Positions 44,750 through 55,146 of a stretch of DNA of 64,000 nucleotides are shown here, one piece after another. Both the position numbers and the translations under genes were made by a program. The stretch lies in contig NZ_NHPP01000003.1 of assembly GCF_002838835.1 (NCBI RefSeq), positions 62,001 through 126,000 on the forward strand. Reading direction: 5' to 3'. Source of the DNA: Siphonobacter sp. SORGH_AS_0500 (GTDB lineage Bacteria; Bacteroidota; Bacteroidia; Cytophagales; Spirosomataceae). Numbering within the stretch: the stretch's first letter is position 1; the number at the start of each line of letters is the position of its first letter. The notes beneath the pieces were generated by a model. It was not told the origin of the DNA. It ran no database searches and worked only from the letters and a program-made list of their open reading frames with translations.

Positions 44750-47700
44750 TTAACCTTGTGAAAGCCAGACTCGTATTAGGGATAATAATTGTTTACTGTC
44801 AATGGGTTTAGTAATGTAATCAGAAGCCCCAGCCTCGATGCACTTCTCCCGATCTCCCTGCATAGCCTTGGCGGTTAGGGCAATAATGGGCAGTTTCTCG
44901 AAACGTTTGTTGGCCCGGATGTGCCGCATGGCTTCGTACCCGTCCATTTCCGGCATCATAATGTCCATCAGCACCAGCGTTGTATCGGGGTTATCTTCCA
45001 GCGATTCCAGCGATTCCCGACCATCACCAGCGGTAATCACATGCATTTCGTGTTCTTCCAGCAACGTGCTCAGGGAGAAGACATTCCGCATGTCATCATC
45101 GACCACCAAGATCTTTTTGCCCTTCAAAGCTTTTTCAGGAATAATGGCCTGAGCTTTGGGTAATACCGGCGGATTTTCTACTTTAAACAAAAACAGTTCC
45201 AGCTCGTCGAGCAGACGATCTTTAGCCAATTGGGAGTTCCGAATAATGACGTCTGACACCTTTTTCAATTTGGCTTCGTCGGCAGGTAATAAATCCTGAT
45301 TCATGAACAAAATGGTCGGAATCCGCCGCGTACCCCGGGCTAGCTGAATGGACTGAAGGTTTTGAAAAGATTTTTCAGCCGAATCGCCTGCGTCCACCAG
45401 AATACTATGGAAATCCTGATTCATTAATCGGTTACAAGCTTCTTCAAGGGTGGTAACAAACTGCGTATGGATGTGATAGTCACGCTCTTCCAGCCATTTG
45501 CCAATGGAATTTTCCAGGGTTTTATTCTCCGTCAGAATCAATAACTTCTTCTCGTTGGAAGGAACCTCATCCGCAAACTGAGTAAATACTTCATTCAATG
45601 TATCATGAGCGGAGGCTTTATTCGTATAAGTTTCGGCTCCTTCGATTACTTCCCGTGGCTTGTCTTCCGAGGTAATGATATGAACGGGGATGGGTTTGAG
45701 AAGAGCATCACTTTTGAGGTATTTCAGCACTTCCCAGCCGCTAATGCCGGGTAACTGAATATCCAGTAAAATGGCTGACGGGAAAAATTTGCGGGCGTAA
45801 TACAGCCCTTCTTCACCACTAATAGCCACGATGGTTTTATACCCTTTGGTACGGACGTAATCGCGTAGTAAATGAGCAAAAAGCGGATCGTCTTCAACGA
45901 TTAAAACACTTCGGTCATGCGACTGGATCGAATCCCGGTCATCATGCACTACGTCCTGCTCTGTTCGGTGTTCAGGGAAAGTGACCTGTTCCAGCTCTGC
46001 TTCTTTTTCGGGAACGGGAACAGGCGTAGAGGCTTTGTAAGCCAGGGAAGGCAGGTAAAGTGTAAACTTACTTCCTTTGCCGACCGTGCTTTCTACGCGA
46101 ATTTCCCCACCTAGCAGATGAGCCAGCTCTTTGCAAATGGATAATCCTAAGCCCGTTCCGCCGTATTTTCGGTTGGTTGAGCCATCGGCCTGCTGAAAGG
46201 CTTCAAAGATTAACTGCTGTTTTTCGGCGGGAATACCAATGCCGGAATCCTGAACACTTAGAGCCAGGACTTCACGGGCTTCGTTGAGGTTATGGGTAAA
46301 GAAACCATTGCGGGGTCGGATCAAATCAATGCTGAACTTGATCGTGCCTCCTGCTGGCGTAAATTTGAAGGCATTGGAAAGTAAATTCTTGATAATCTGC
46401 TCGATGCGTTGTTGATCGCTGGCAAAACTTTGTGGAGCCACTTCCCCACGAATGGCCTGGAACTGAATACTTTTTTCATCAGCTAATGCACCGAATAATT
46501 CCTGCATATTTCTCAGGATGTGAGCCGAATATACTTCCTCCTGAATAACGTCGACTTTCCCTGCTTCGATTTTCGATAAGTCCAGAACATCATTAATCAG
46601 GGTTAACAAATCATTACCCGATTTGAAAATGACCCGGGCGTGTTCCACCTGTTTTTCTGTCAGGTTACCGGGCTTATTATCCGCCAATAAACGGGCCAGA
46701 ATCAGCACACTGTTCAGCGGTGTACGTAACTCATGCGACATGTTAGCGAGAAATTCCGACTTGTATTTACTCGTCATTTCCAGTTCACGAGCCTTGGAGG
46801 CGAGAGCCTGTCGGGCCGATTCCATGGCTTCGTTACGCTCTTCGAGTTCAGCGTTAACCTGCCGCAATTCTTCTTCCTGTACCCGCATTTCCTCTTCCGA
46901 AGCTTGAAGAGCTTCGGTTTGACGGGTTAATTCTTCATTCGTTTCCCGCAGGTAGTTCTGCTGGTCTTCCAGTACTTTCTTCTGCTCCTGAACCTGCGTA
47001 AGTAACAGATTATTGGCCTCCTGAATCAAACTGGCATCCAGAGCAACGGCAATGTTATCTTCTACCGTTTGTAATAAAGCCAGAGCCGCCTCACTGAAAG
47101 GCTGGAACGAAGCTAGCTCAATGATCCCTTTTAGTTTATGATCTACCCATAAAGGCACAAAGACCAATTCTCCCGGAAGAGCCGAACCTAGCCCTGCTTC
47201 CAGACGCCAGAAGTCAGCCGGAACCTGATTCAAGTGTTGTAAGTGCTTACGCTGAGCAGCTTTGCCAATTAATCCGGCTCCTAAAAGGTATTCGATGGGA
47301 GCATTCTGAGGAAGACCAATGGCGGCTTTGCGTAATAATTTATCTCCCTCAACCACATACAATGATGCAGCCTGAATATTCAGGTATGAAACCAACTCAT
47401 TAATCACCGTATTCGTCAGGGATTCTGTATTATGCGTAACGTGTAAACTGTCATTAATCATGGAAACGCCCGTTAATAACCAGTTTTCTGTTCGGCTTCA
47501 TCGTTAAGTTTGGAAACCACATCCAACTTAAGGCTCAACTCCTTCTGGGTAGCCTGACGTTGTTTTAATTCTGCTAAAATCAAATAGATGAATAAGGAGG
47601 CAATGAGGATGGCGATGGCCATGGAAATCAGAATCGTAATGGCCGCCACCCGAAAAGCCGAAGCCTGAGTGGCCTGCCGTTCTTTCAGTAGGTTTTCCTC

Positions 47701-48171
47701 AATGCTTATCATCTTATCAATGCCCGAACGAATGGCATTGATGCGAGTACTTTCGTCATTGATGGTTTTGAGGTTATGGATTGAATTTTCTGGCAGCGAC
47801 CAGAACCTAAGGATTGCTTGTAAGGCATCCTCAATTCTGGAAAGGTGAACGGTCTGAGCGGCGTTGTCAGCCATCAGTTGCTCCAACGTCTTGATTTGAG
47901 CTTCCAGTTGTTTATGAGCAAGGGTAAACTCCTTCGTGGAGTTTTTATTGAGCGGATTAACCCGTCGATCCCGCTGAGCTACGTGCATTTTCTGAAGTAG
48001 GTGGCGGGAATTTTCCAGGTGGTTGATTGTTTGATAGGTATGGGTAACCCAATCGGAGTCTTCCGCTTGTTTCAGAAACGTGCGATAAGTAAAGACTCCC
48101 ACCACAATTAATAGGGAAATTCCAAGAATAAAAATTAAATTAACTTTACTTTTAGCAGATATCGAATTCAT
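44750..48171 (-). CDS. CHASE3-GAF hybrid histidine kinase with three receivers (frameshifted)
   Basis: Restored length is ~1140 residues. The first 232 codons give two membrane helices flanking a CHASE3 sensor (VGVFTYRTFLKQ, then helices, then FRVAAITILISMAIAI) and end EQKTGY at ~47473. The GAF part starts in another frame at 47461. Adding an A (T on the plus strand at 47484-47487) reads EQKNWLLTGVSMINDSL, the usual CHASE3-GAF junction. Then come GAF, a long coiled coil, HisKA (FLANMSHELRTPLNSVL), HATPase (GTGLGLSICKEL), a receiver (AILLDIQLPGISG), a degenerate receiver-like module and a final receiver (LVLMDIMMPEMDG). It heads a unit with CheR, CheB and a receiver-kinase. Confidence 0.88.
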
Positions 48172-48490
48172 AAACCAGGCTCTGAGAAGAAAGGATTACT
48201 GAGGGAAGTACACCATCAGAACGGCAAATTACGCACGAGGTAAACATTTGTGAAGGAAAGCAAAAGGTATTTTAGTAAAATCGTAGAAAATAGGTAGATT
48301 GCTGTCTATAATCTGCTCAACGATTATCAATTGCATCTACCGGAGATTATTTTGTATTTAAGTAGAGAATTGATAGTACAAGCGATTCATCCAGCGGATC
48401 TGTTGAAGAAATTTTCATGCGTAAACAGCATGATTTTGAAGCATTCAACCAGAAAAGAATCGATTGATCGTAGGCTCTGACCTTGTTCGT
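48172..48490. other. Divergent promoter region of the signalling cluster
   Basis: About 320 AT-rich bases between the CHASE3 kinase gene and the receiver gene on the other strand. No TAnnTTTG element is clear enough to place, and no small gene was found. Confidence 0.3.
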
Positions 48491-48874
48491 ATGAATTATA
48501 AATCTCCTTCGATAGTAATAGCTGAAGACGAGGCTTTGACGCTAAAGATGTTAACCTATCGTCTGCAAAAAGAAGGCTTTGAAGTACGTTCGGCATCGGA
48601 TGGCAAGCAAGCTTTGGCATTACTAAGTGAGTCTACACCCGATCTGGTATTGACCGACTTGCTTATGCCCCATCACACAGGTATTGAGGTCTTAACGTAT
48701 GTAAAAGAGCAGCTGGGGAACGACATTCCGGTAATCATATTATCGGGTCTAGGGCAGGAAGCCAGTGTTGCCGAGGCTATGCGTTTAGGGGCCGCCGGAT
48801 ACCTCGAAAAACCCGTTAATCCCAATGATCTGATTCGTATCATCAGGAAGATAGTACAGGAAGTACTTTCCTAA
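48491..48874 (+). CDS. Stand-alone receiver-domain response regulator
   Basis: About 127 residues from the ATG encoding MNYKSPSIVIAEDEALT; a TTG nine codons earlier is less likely. Receiver residues are complete: acidic AEDE, phospho-Asp in LVLTDLLMPHHTG, switch in VIILSGLGQ, Lys in YLEKPVN. It is transcribed away from the CHASE3 kinase and is a natural candidate to receive phosphate from it. The stop codon lies inside the stem of the following terminator. Confidence 0.92.
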   Translation: MNYKSPSIVIAEDEALTLKMLTYRLQKEGFEVRSASDGKQALALLSESTPDLVLTDLLMPHHTGIEVLTYVKEQLGNDIPVIILSGLGQEASVAEAMRLGAAGYLEKPVNPNDLIRIIRKIVQEVLS

Positions 48875-48918
48875 ACACAACAAAGGCCCGATCAATGTCG
48901 GGCCTTTGTTGTGTTTAG
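48871..48918. terminator. Long bidirectional terminator overlapping a stop codon
   Basis: A perfect 21-bp stem (48871-48891 with 48898-48918), a six-base loop, and the TAA of the receiver gene within its left arm. It separates convergent genes. Confidence 0.8.
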
Positions 48919-48928
48919 GAAAAAGCAA

Positions 48929-49555
48929 TTAATCACGTAAATCAATCACTTCTACGCCTGGGTATCTGGCTTTATTGAAGGTGAATTGATTATCTGCCAC
49001 TGCTACATTAGGTGTAAACTTGCTAATTTTGAAATGCTGTACCCGGCCCGATTTATCCGTAATTTGCCAGCCTTTGAGCGTGTTATCTTTCTGAGAAATC
49101 GTCAGTCGTACTTTAGATACATTCGAAGACTTCCCTTTGTTTGGCGTTAGGTCAATTACTGCGTTACCAGCTTTTCCTGCTTCCACCAGTTTATAACTGT
49201 ACCCATTTTTGTAGATGTTGTAAATATTCGCCGGACTGAATTCATTACTGGCCGGATCGTTGGTGGAGATATTCACCTCATTGGCCTCTTTCACGTAAGT
49301 AGCCACGGTCTTGCCATCATTAAAAACTTCCTGGCCGGCTAGTTTCAGGTGATATTTTCCTCCTTTAGTCGTGATGACTCCCGCGTCTGAACCATAGTTA
49401 AAGGCCGCAGTGAAGGAAGAAAAAGACTGATATTTTTTGCTCATGGCATCCAGAATCGCAGCGGCTTTGGCATCCTGGGCCTGGCTAACGATTGGAGAAA
49501 TGAGTAGGAGGGTTGCAACAAACAGACGTTGAATATTCATGGTATATCGTTTCAT
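48929..49555 (-). CDS. lolA: LolA-like outer-membrane lipoprotein carrier protein
   Basis: A 208-residue periplasmic protein with signal peptide ending at SQAQ and the LolA-like pattern: KAAAILDAMSKKYQSFSSF at the start of the mature chain, GGKYHLKLAGQEVFNDGKTV, then the beta half-barrel to the C-terminus. LolA ferries lipoproteins from the Lol transporter to the outer membrane, which suits the many lipoproteins in this window. A second ATG five codons in (49540) also precedes a good signal; either could be used. It follows ftsK on the same strand with a hairpin between them. Confidence 0.87.
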   Translation of the reverse strand: MKRYTMNIQRLFVATLLLISPIVSQAQDAKAAAILDAMSKKYQSFSSFTAAFNYGSDAGVITTKGGKYHLKLAGQEVFNDGKTVATYVKEANEVNISTNDPASNEFSPANIYNIYKNGYSYKLVEAGKAGNAVIDLTPNKGKSSNVSKVRLTISQKDNTLKGWQITDKSGRVQHFKISKFTPNVAVADNQFTFNKARYPGVEVIDLRD

Positions 49556-49637
49556 GGATTACAGAAAGTAACGGAATGGGCCATTACTTGGTTTTGGGGA
49601 AATGTTAAAAATTGTGAACCAACGGATGGTTACACAT

Positions 49638-49669
49638 AAATAGCCACGGACGTTCATCCGTGGCTATTT
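49638..49669 (-). terminator. Hairpin downstream of ftsK
   Basis: AAATAGCCACGGA (49638-49650) is perfectly complementary to 49657-49669, with a six-base loop. The T-tract beyond it is short. Confidence 0.6.
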
Positions 49670-49692
49670 GAAGTCTTCTGAAAAGAGAAGGA

Positions 49693-52359
49693 TTATAATC
49701 GCAATTCTTTAAATAACTCCTCCAGCCGTTCTTCGCTTTGAATCAAAACTTCGCGGGCTTTTGAACCTTCAAAGGGACCGACCACGCCCGTAGCTTCCAA
49801 CTGATCCATGATACGGCCCGCCCGGTTATACCCGAGTTTCATTTTCCGTTGAATCAGAGAAGTAGAGCCTTGCTGATGAATAACAATCAGTCGGGCCGCG
49901 TCTTTATACATTGGATCGAGCTGAGCAAGATCTACATTTTTCTCTTCATTACCGGATTCGTCACCCTCAAATTCAGGCAATAAGTAGGCATCCGAATATC
50001 CCTGCTGTTCGCCAATGAAATCGCAAATCGCATCTACTTCGGGCGTATCCACGAAAGCACATTGCAGACGCGTCATGTCCGAGCCTTGCAGGAAGAGCAT
50101 ATCGCCCTGGCCTACGAGCTGATCTGCTCCGCTGGTATCCAGAATCGTCCGAGAATCGACTTTCTGGGTTACCTTGAAAGACAAACGAGCCGGGAAGTTA
50201 GCTTTGATTTTACCCGTAATAATATCCACCGAAGGACGCTGCGTAGCAACAATCAGGTGAATGCCAATGGCCCGAGCCAACTGAGCCAGACGAGCAATGG
50301 GCGTTTCTACCTCTTTTCCCGCGGTCATCATTAAGTCCGCTAGCTCATCAATCACCAACACGATGTACGGTAGAAAACGGTGCCCTTTTTCGGGATTCAG
50401 ACGACGTTCAATGAACTTCTGATTGTATTCTTTCAGGTTCCGGCAACCGGCGTTTTTGAGTAACTCATACCGCGAATCCATTTCCACGCAAAGCGAATTG
50501 AGCGTGTAAATAACTTTCTTGGTATCTGTAATAATAGCGTCTTCCGTACCAGGTAATTTCGCAAGGAAGTGTCGCTCGATTTTACTGAACAAACTTAACT
50601 CCACCTTCTTCGGATCGACCAATACCAGTTTGAGCTGAGAAGGGTGTTTTTTGTAGAGTAAAGAAGCCAGAATAACGTTCATCCCTACTGACTTACCCTG
50701 TCCGGTAGCCCCGGCAATGAGTAAGTGAGGCATCTTTGCCAGATCGGTTACAAAGATTTCGTTGGAAATGGTTTTGCCTAGAACCACGGGTAACTCAGCC
50801 GTTGATTTCTGGAATTTCTCGCTTGCCACTACCGCCCGAATACTAACCATTTCGCGGTTTTTGTTCGGAACTTCAATGCCAATCGTTCCCTTTCCGGGCA
50901 TCGGAGCAATAATCCGAATTCCCAAAGCTGCCAGCGACAGGGCAATATCATCTTCCAGCGACTTAATCCGGGAGATTTTTACCCCTGCCGAAGGAATGAT
51001 TTCATACAGGGTAACGGTTGGCCCTGGCGTAGCTTTAATACTGGCAATACTAATGCCGTAGTCACTCAGGGTGCGAACGATGGTATCTTTTTTCGACTTT
51101 AATTCCTCCTCCGAAACCTGAGCTTTATCCGGAGCATATTCCTTCAACAGGTCAACTCCTGGATACTCATACCGAGCCAAATCAAGCGTTGGATCGTATA
51201 AACCCAGTTCCTTGATTAGATTTTCGTTGGGCTTAGTATCGAGTTTTTCAATTTTCTTCTGAGGTAATATTTCTTCTGCCGGAACCTGTTCGATGATAAA
51301 ATCTGGCTCGGCATTTCCTGCCTTGGGGGTGGATTTATTTCCGCTACCATTGACCGTTACCGGAGGAATATAGGCTTCTACTTCCTCGAAAGCAGGCTCC
51401 GGTTCGGGCTCGACTTCAGGTTTCAGCTCTACGGGCAGACGAACGGGCGTTTCCAGCACCCGTCGGGCATCCTCAGCCAGACGATTTACTTTTTCCAGCT
51501 GAATCTGCTCCAGATCCTCTTCGGGTTCTTCTGGCTCTGGTTCTTCTTCGATTTCTATTTTGGGTTCCACCGCAAACGGTATACGGGGGGCAGGTTTAGG
51601 AATTTCCTTTGCAACCGGAGTGGGTTTTTCTGTTTCCGGTTCTAGCTCTTCTTCCTCCTCTGTTTCTTCTAATTCCTTGAATAAATTTTTAAACGGATTA
51701 CTGATGCTGGGCTTCGGAACCTTCATTCCTTCGACTTTCTCGGCAACGTGTTCCAGTGAATCAACCCGGTAGAAATAAATCACAAAAACAAACAAGCTTG
51801 CCGCAATGACTGCAATAGAGCCCCAACCAATTAAATTATAAAGTAACTGGTTGATTAATAGGCCAATGCCGCCGGAAAGTGTGCTGAGGTTTGCCTGAGA
51901 ATTGGAGTATAACACCACAAAGCCCAGAACTGAACTAACCCAGAGCGTATAGAAAATGGCCTGATAGGTTAACCGCTTTAACGGAAAAATTTCCCGGGCA
52001 AAAGTCATTTTTATACCCGCCACCAGTAATACCGGAATGATCAGAAAAGAAGCGATTCCGAACCATTGGAACACGAAAAAATGAGCAACAACGGCTCCGG
52101 TTAAACCCAGCCAGTTTTGTACTTTTTGCCCGGATTCGTGAATGGAGGTCTTGAAAGCAGAGCCCACAACGCTCTGATCGGCCTCACCCGAAATGAGGTA
52201 CGAGAAAAAAGCCAGAAACAGTAATACCGAAAGTAATATGGTCAATCCTCCTACGACCAGCCGCGTACTGGGTCCAGGGGCTTTGGGCTTAAAGCTTTTA
52301 GCGGCTAGACTAGCTGGTTTTGAGGAAGATTTTTTAGCAGAATCTACCTTTTTTGCCAT
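49693..52359 (-). CDS. ftsK: DNA translocase FtsK
   Basis: An 888-residue septal DNA pump. Lys/Ser-rich N-terminus, four membrane helices (~35-205), a Glu/Pro-rich linker (~225-380), the FtsK motor with Walker A LIAGATGQGKSVGMN, LKLVLVDPKKVELSLF and Walker B IVLVIDELADLMM, and a C-terminal gamma winged helix with GSTSLIQRKMKLGYNRAGRIM that reads KOPS sites. It moves chromosome termini through the septum during division. The length is typical for the phylum. Confidence 0.96.
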   Translation of the reverse strand: MAKKVDSAKKSSSKPASLAAKSFKPKAPGPSTRLVVGGLTILLSVLLFLAFFSYLISGEADQSVVGSAFKTSIHESGQKVQNWLGLTGAVVAHFFVFQWFGIASFLIIPVLLVAGIKMTFAREIFPLKRLTYQAIFYTLWVSSVLGFVVLYSNSQANLSTLSGGIGLLINQLLYNLIGWGSIAVIAASLFVFVIYFYRVDSLEHVAEKVEGMKVPKPSISNPFKNLFKELEETEEEEELEPETEKPTPVAKEIPKPAPRIPFAVEPKIEIEEEPEPEEPEEDLEQIQLEKVNRLAEDARRVLETPVRLPVELKPEVEPEPEPAFEEVEAYIPPVTVNGSGNKSTPKAGNAEPDFIIEQVPAEEILPQKKIEKLDTKPNENLIKELGLYDPTLDLARYEYPGVDLLKEYAPDKAQVSEEELKSKKDTIVRTLSDYGISIASIKATPGPTVTLYEIIPSAGVKISRIKSLEDDIALSLAALGIRIIAPMPGKGTIGIEVPNKNREMVSIRAVVASEKFQKSTAELPVVLGKTISNEIFVTDLAKMPHLLIAGATGQGKSVGMNVILASLLYKKHPSQLKLVLVDPKKVELSLFSKIERHFLAKLPGTEDAIITDTKKVIYTLNSLCVEMDSRYELLKNAGCRNLKEYNQKFIERRLNPEKGHRFLPYIVLVIDELADLMMTAGKEVETPIARLAQLARAIGIHLIVATQRPSVDIITGKIKANFPARLSFKVTQKVDSRTILDTSGADQLVGQGDMLFLQGSDMTRLQCAFVDTPEVDAICDFIGEQQGYSDAYLLPEFEGDESGNEEKNVDLAQLDPMYKDAARLIVIHQQGSTSLIQRKMKLGYNRAGRIMDQLEATGVVGPFEGSKAREVLIQSEERLEELFKELRL

Positions 52360-52446
52360 GTATGGATACTAATAATAAAGCGAAACCCTAGAAATGAACT
52401 AGCGTTATCAGTGGGAGGAACGGTCTGATTTAAGATCGAAAATTTA

Positions 52447-52454
52447 CAAAAGTA
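52447..52454 (-). promoter_or_regulatory. Putative -7 promoter element (TACTTTTG) for ftsK
   Basis: On the minus strand it fits TAnnTTTG and lies about 90 bases upstream of the ftsK start, between pyrD and ftsK. Confidence 0.45.
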
Positions 52455-52492
52455 AACTGGCGAAATGAATTTATGTTCCAGATAAATTTTAA

Positions 52493-53530
52493 TTAAGCGG
52501 GATTCTGTAGTAAATACTTACAAATTCGCTTCACCAGACCCGGGCCTTCGTAAATGAAACCCGTATAGACCTGTACCAAACTGGCTCCGGCCTGAAGTTT
52601 TTCCCAGGCATCTTCCGGTGAATGAATCCCGCCAACGCCGATGATGGGAAACGAGCCACCTGAGTGCTGGTGTAAGTAACGAATGACTTCCGTAGAACGA
52701 TTCCGAACGGGTTTACCGGATAATCCGCCTGCTCCGATGCTTTCAATTACGGAAGCAGGCGTTTTTAGGTTTTCTCTGGAAATCGTCGTGTTGGTGGCAA
52801 TGACTCCGGCAATGCCGCTGGTTTGTACAATTTCAATGATATCATCCAACTGACTATCCGTCAGATCTGGAGCAATTTTCAGCAGAATAGGCTTGGGTTT
52901 GGCCTGTTTCAGGTTTTCTGTTTGCAGGGTAATTAACAATTCCGTCAGTGGTTCTTTTTCCTGAAGGGCCCGTAAGTTAGGCGTATTGGGCGAACTTACG
53001 TTTACCACAAAGTAATCCACCGTTTCCTTCAAATCGTGAAAACAGGCCAAATAATCCTGAACGGCATTTTCGTTGGGCGTTACCTTATTCTTACCAATGT
53101 TTCCGCCAATTAATACCTTACTTTTCCGGCGTTTGAGTTTCTCGGCAGCTACCCGGGCTCCTTTGTTATTGAAACCCATGCGATTAATTATACCCTGATC
53201 AGCTTTCACGCGAAACAAACGAGGCTTGTCATTACCGGGCTGAGGGCGGGGCGTTACCGTGCCCATCTCAATAAATCCAAAACCCAGGTCTGCGAGTTCG
53301 TCTATCAATTCGGCATTTTTATCGAACCCAGCTGCTAGTCCAACGGGGTTTGGAAAGCGTAATCCGAAAACTTCGCGTTCCAGCCGGGGATCTTTTATCG
53401 TAAAAAACTGACGGGTTAATGCGGATACAAAAGGTATCTTGGCACTAAATTTCAGTACGTTGAATGTAAAGTAATGAACCTGTTCAGGATCGAAGCAGAA
53501 GAGAATGGGGCGAATCAGAGCTTGGTACAT
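52493..53530 (-). CDS. pyrD: Dihydroorotate dehydrogenase (quinone)
   Basis: A 345-residue class 2 enzyme oxidising dihydroorotate to orotate with quinone at the inner membrane. The N-terminal hydrophobic helical segment ([21 protein letters not shown]) is the membrane/quinone module. FMN-site [14 protein letters not shown], catalytic-base Ser region [25 protein letters not shown] and [15 protein letters not shown] follow. The length is normal. It is divergent from the CarboxypepD_reg gene, with 26 bases between the starts. Confidence 0.95.
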   Translation of the reverse strand: MYQALIRPILFCFDPEQVHYFTFNVLKFSAKIPFVSALTRQFFTIKDPRLEREVFGLRFPNPVGLAAGFDKNAELIDELADLGFGFIEMGTVTPRPQPGNDKPRLFRVKADQGIINRMGFNNKGARVAAEKLKRRKSKVLIGGNIGKNKVTPNENAVQDYLACFHDLKETVDYFVVNVSSPNTPNLRALQEKEPLTELLITLQTENLKQAKPKPILLKIAPDLTDSQLDDIIEIVQTSGIAGVIATNTTISRENLKTPASVIESIGAGGLSGKPVRNRSTEVIRYLHQHSGGSFPIIGVGGIHSPEDAWEKLQAGASLVQVYTGFIYEGPGLVKRICKYLLQNPA

Positions 53531-53556
53531 GGGACAAAAATACGCACTTTGTAGCT

Positions 53557-54699
53557 ATGAAATCGTTGTTAGTGCTTTTCGTTTTAGTGACTTTTCCTAA
53601 TTTTCTCTTTGCCCAGGGAACACTCAAGGGCCGGGTAATTAATGCTGAAGACCAGAAACCCCTGCCTTTTGCTAACGTTTTTCTGGCGAACACCACCAAA
53701 GGAACGACTACTTCCGATGCGGGTGCATTTACCCTGACCCAGATTCCCGCCGGAACGCAGGAGTTAGTGGTTTCTTACGTTGGTTTTCAAACGCAAACGC
53801 TTCGCATCGAAGCCAATAACTCAGAGCAAAGCCTGGAAATCAAGCTCAAACCTAACCCTAACCAGTTAGCAGAAATTAAAATTAAATCAAAACTAGACAA
53901 AAACTGGAATCAGCGTTACGAGCAGTTCACGAGCTTATTTCTGGGAACGACGGAAAATGCCAGAAGAACAAAAATTCTGAATCCTGAAGCGGTCTGGATT
54001 AATGAAGATTCAACCAAAACCTGGATAACCGTAGGCAGTCGAGAGCCTCTGCTGATTGAATGTCCGGCTCTGGGGTATCGAATTAAATACCAACTGGAAG
54101 GCTTTGCCTATCACCAGAAACAGGGGTATTTATCATACATCGGTTACCCGGTTTACGAAGAAATGACGCCTAAACGAAGCTCTGATTCGACCACCTGGCA
54201 AAAAAATCGGGCGATGGCTTACTACGGTTCGTTAACCCATTTTTTGCGATCGATACATGAAGGCAAAATGGAAGAGGAGGGTTTTAAAATTCAGCAAATG
54301 GTGGAGTTGAAGAGTTCGCCGCTGAATGCCTTACTCTGGCAGAGTGAAAAACTCAGCAATCCTGTCCTCACGGGCTTTGAACGGTATAAAGTAATTCCCG
54401 AATTTCAACCCGCTTCGGCCATTGTGGTTGCCCGGTTGTCTACCAAAGAACAAACCATTTTAAGTTTTCAGGGGGGCTTGCAGGTAAGCTATGTGGAGAA
54501 GAAGAATCGAAGTGCTGCCGGAGAGGTCAATAGCCGGAGAGACCAGATAAGCGTGGTTGAGTTGATGAGCCAGATGGTAAAGATCAAGCCTAACGGACAA
54601 TTTTTCCCGGTAATGGACCTGCTGGTTTCGGGGGCCTTTTCGCATCAGAAAGTAGCTGACTCCTTACCGTTTGATTACGTACCTACCGAGTTACCCTGA
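53557..54699 (+). CDS. CarboxypepD_reg-like domain exported protein
   Basis: A 380-residue protein with signal peptide to LFAQ, then a carboxypeptidase-like regulatory beta-sandwich (~22-105: GTLKGRVINAEDQKPLPFAN, TTSDAGAFTLTQIPAG, LVVSYVGFQTQTL). The remaining ~275 residues form a domain often following this module in Bacteroidota proteins with no TonB barrel. The function is unknown; the module suggests envelope localisation. It is divergent from pyrD with a very short shared upstream region. Confidence 0.85.
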   Translation: MKSLLVLFVLVTFPNFLFAQGTLKGRVINAEDQKPLPFANVFLANTTKGTTTSDAGAFTLTQIPAGTQELVVSYVGFQTQTLRIEANNSEQSLEIKLKPNPNQLAEIKIKSKLDKNWNQRYEQFTSLFLGTTENARRTKILNPEAVWINEDSTKTWITVGSREPLLIECPALGYRIKYQLEGFAYHQKQGYLSYIGYPVYEEMTPKRSSDSTTWQKNRAMAYYGSLTHFLRSIHEGKMEEEGFKIQQMVELKSSPLNALLWQSEKLSNPVLTGFERYKVIPEFQPASAIVVARLSTKEQTILSFQGGLQVSYVEKKNRSAAGEVNSRRDQISVVELMSQMVKIKPNGQFFPVMDLLVSGAFSHQKVADSLPFDYVPTELP

Positions 54700-54799
54700 A
54701 CGATTCGATTCATTGGGCTGGCAAGAATGTTTTTAGTAGTACAAGGGTTAACTAAACAGAAGGTGGTAAAAATGAATACCTTCATTAATCAGAAGAAAC

Positions 54800-55072
54800 A
54801 TGGAAACGTATCAGACGCTGGCTCCGGCTTATGTAGAATTACTGCAAAAGGCCATTGGTAATAAAAATAGACTGGAATATTTCAACGAATACCGGGAGTA
54901 TAAACTCGCGGATTCTCCCTTGAAGCAGTTGATTACAAACGAAAAAGGAGAATTTCTGGAGCTGGCCACGGGGCAGACCATTCCTTTGAATCAAATCATT
55001 AGTCTAAATTCTATTTTCTTTCCCGGCTACGAGGATTATCAGGAAGTACTGAGCGTTCGTTGCAGTCGTTAG
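54800..55072 (+). CDS. Small hypothetical protein (90 aa), possibly Rof-like
   Basis: A 90-residue soluble protein. The second half (NEKGEFLELATGQTIPLNQI, ISLNS) has the look of small Sm-like Rho-binding antiterminator (Rof) relatives in this phylum, where a strand pair ends in a phrase like IRLDQIVSLN. The resemblance is by eye only and the N-terminus does not match well. No signal peptide. It is preceded by a plausible short upstream region and followed 74 bases later by the ROK gene. Confidence 0.5.
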   Translation: METYQTLAPAYVELLQKAIGNKNRLEYFNEYREYKLADSPLKQLITNEKGEFLELATGQTIPLNQIISLNSIFFPGYEDYQEVLSVRCSR

Positions 55073-55146
55073 TGAACGGAGGGAGTTTATTCGAAAAAAT
55101 ACCTTACTTTCGAGGCTATCTCCAGTTGTTATTACCTATTTGACTT

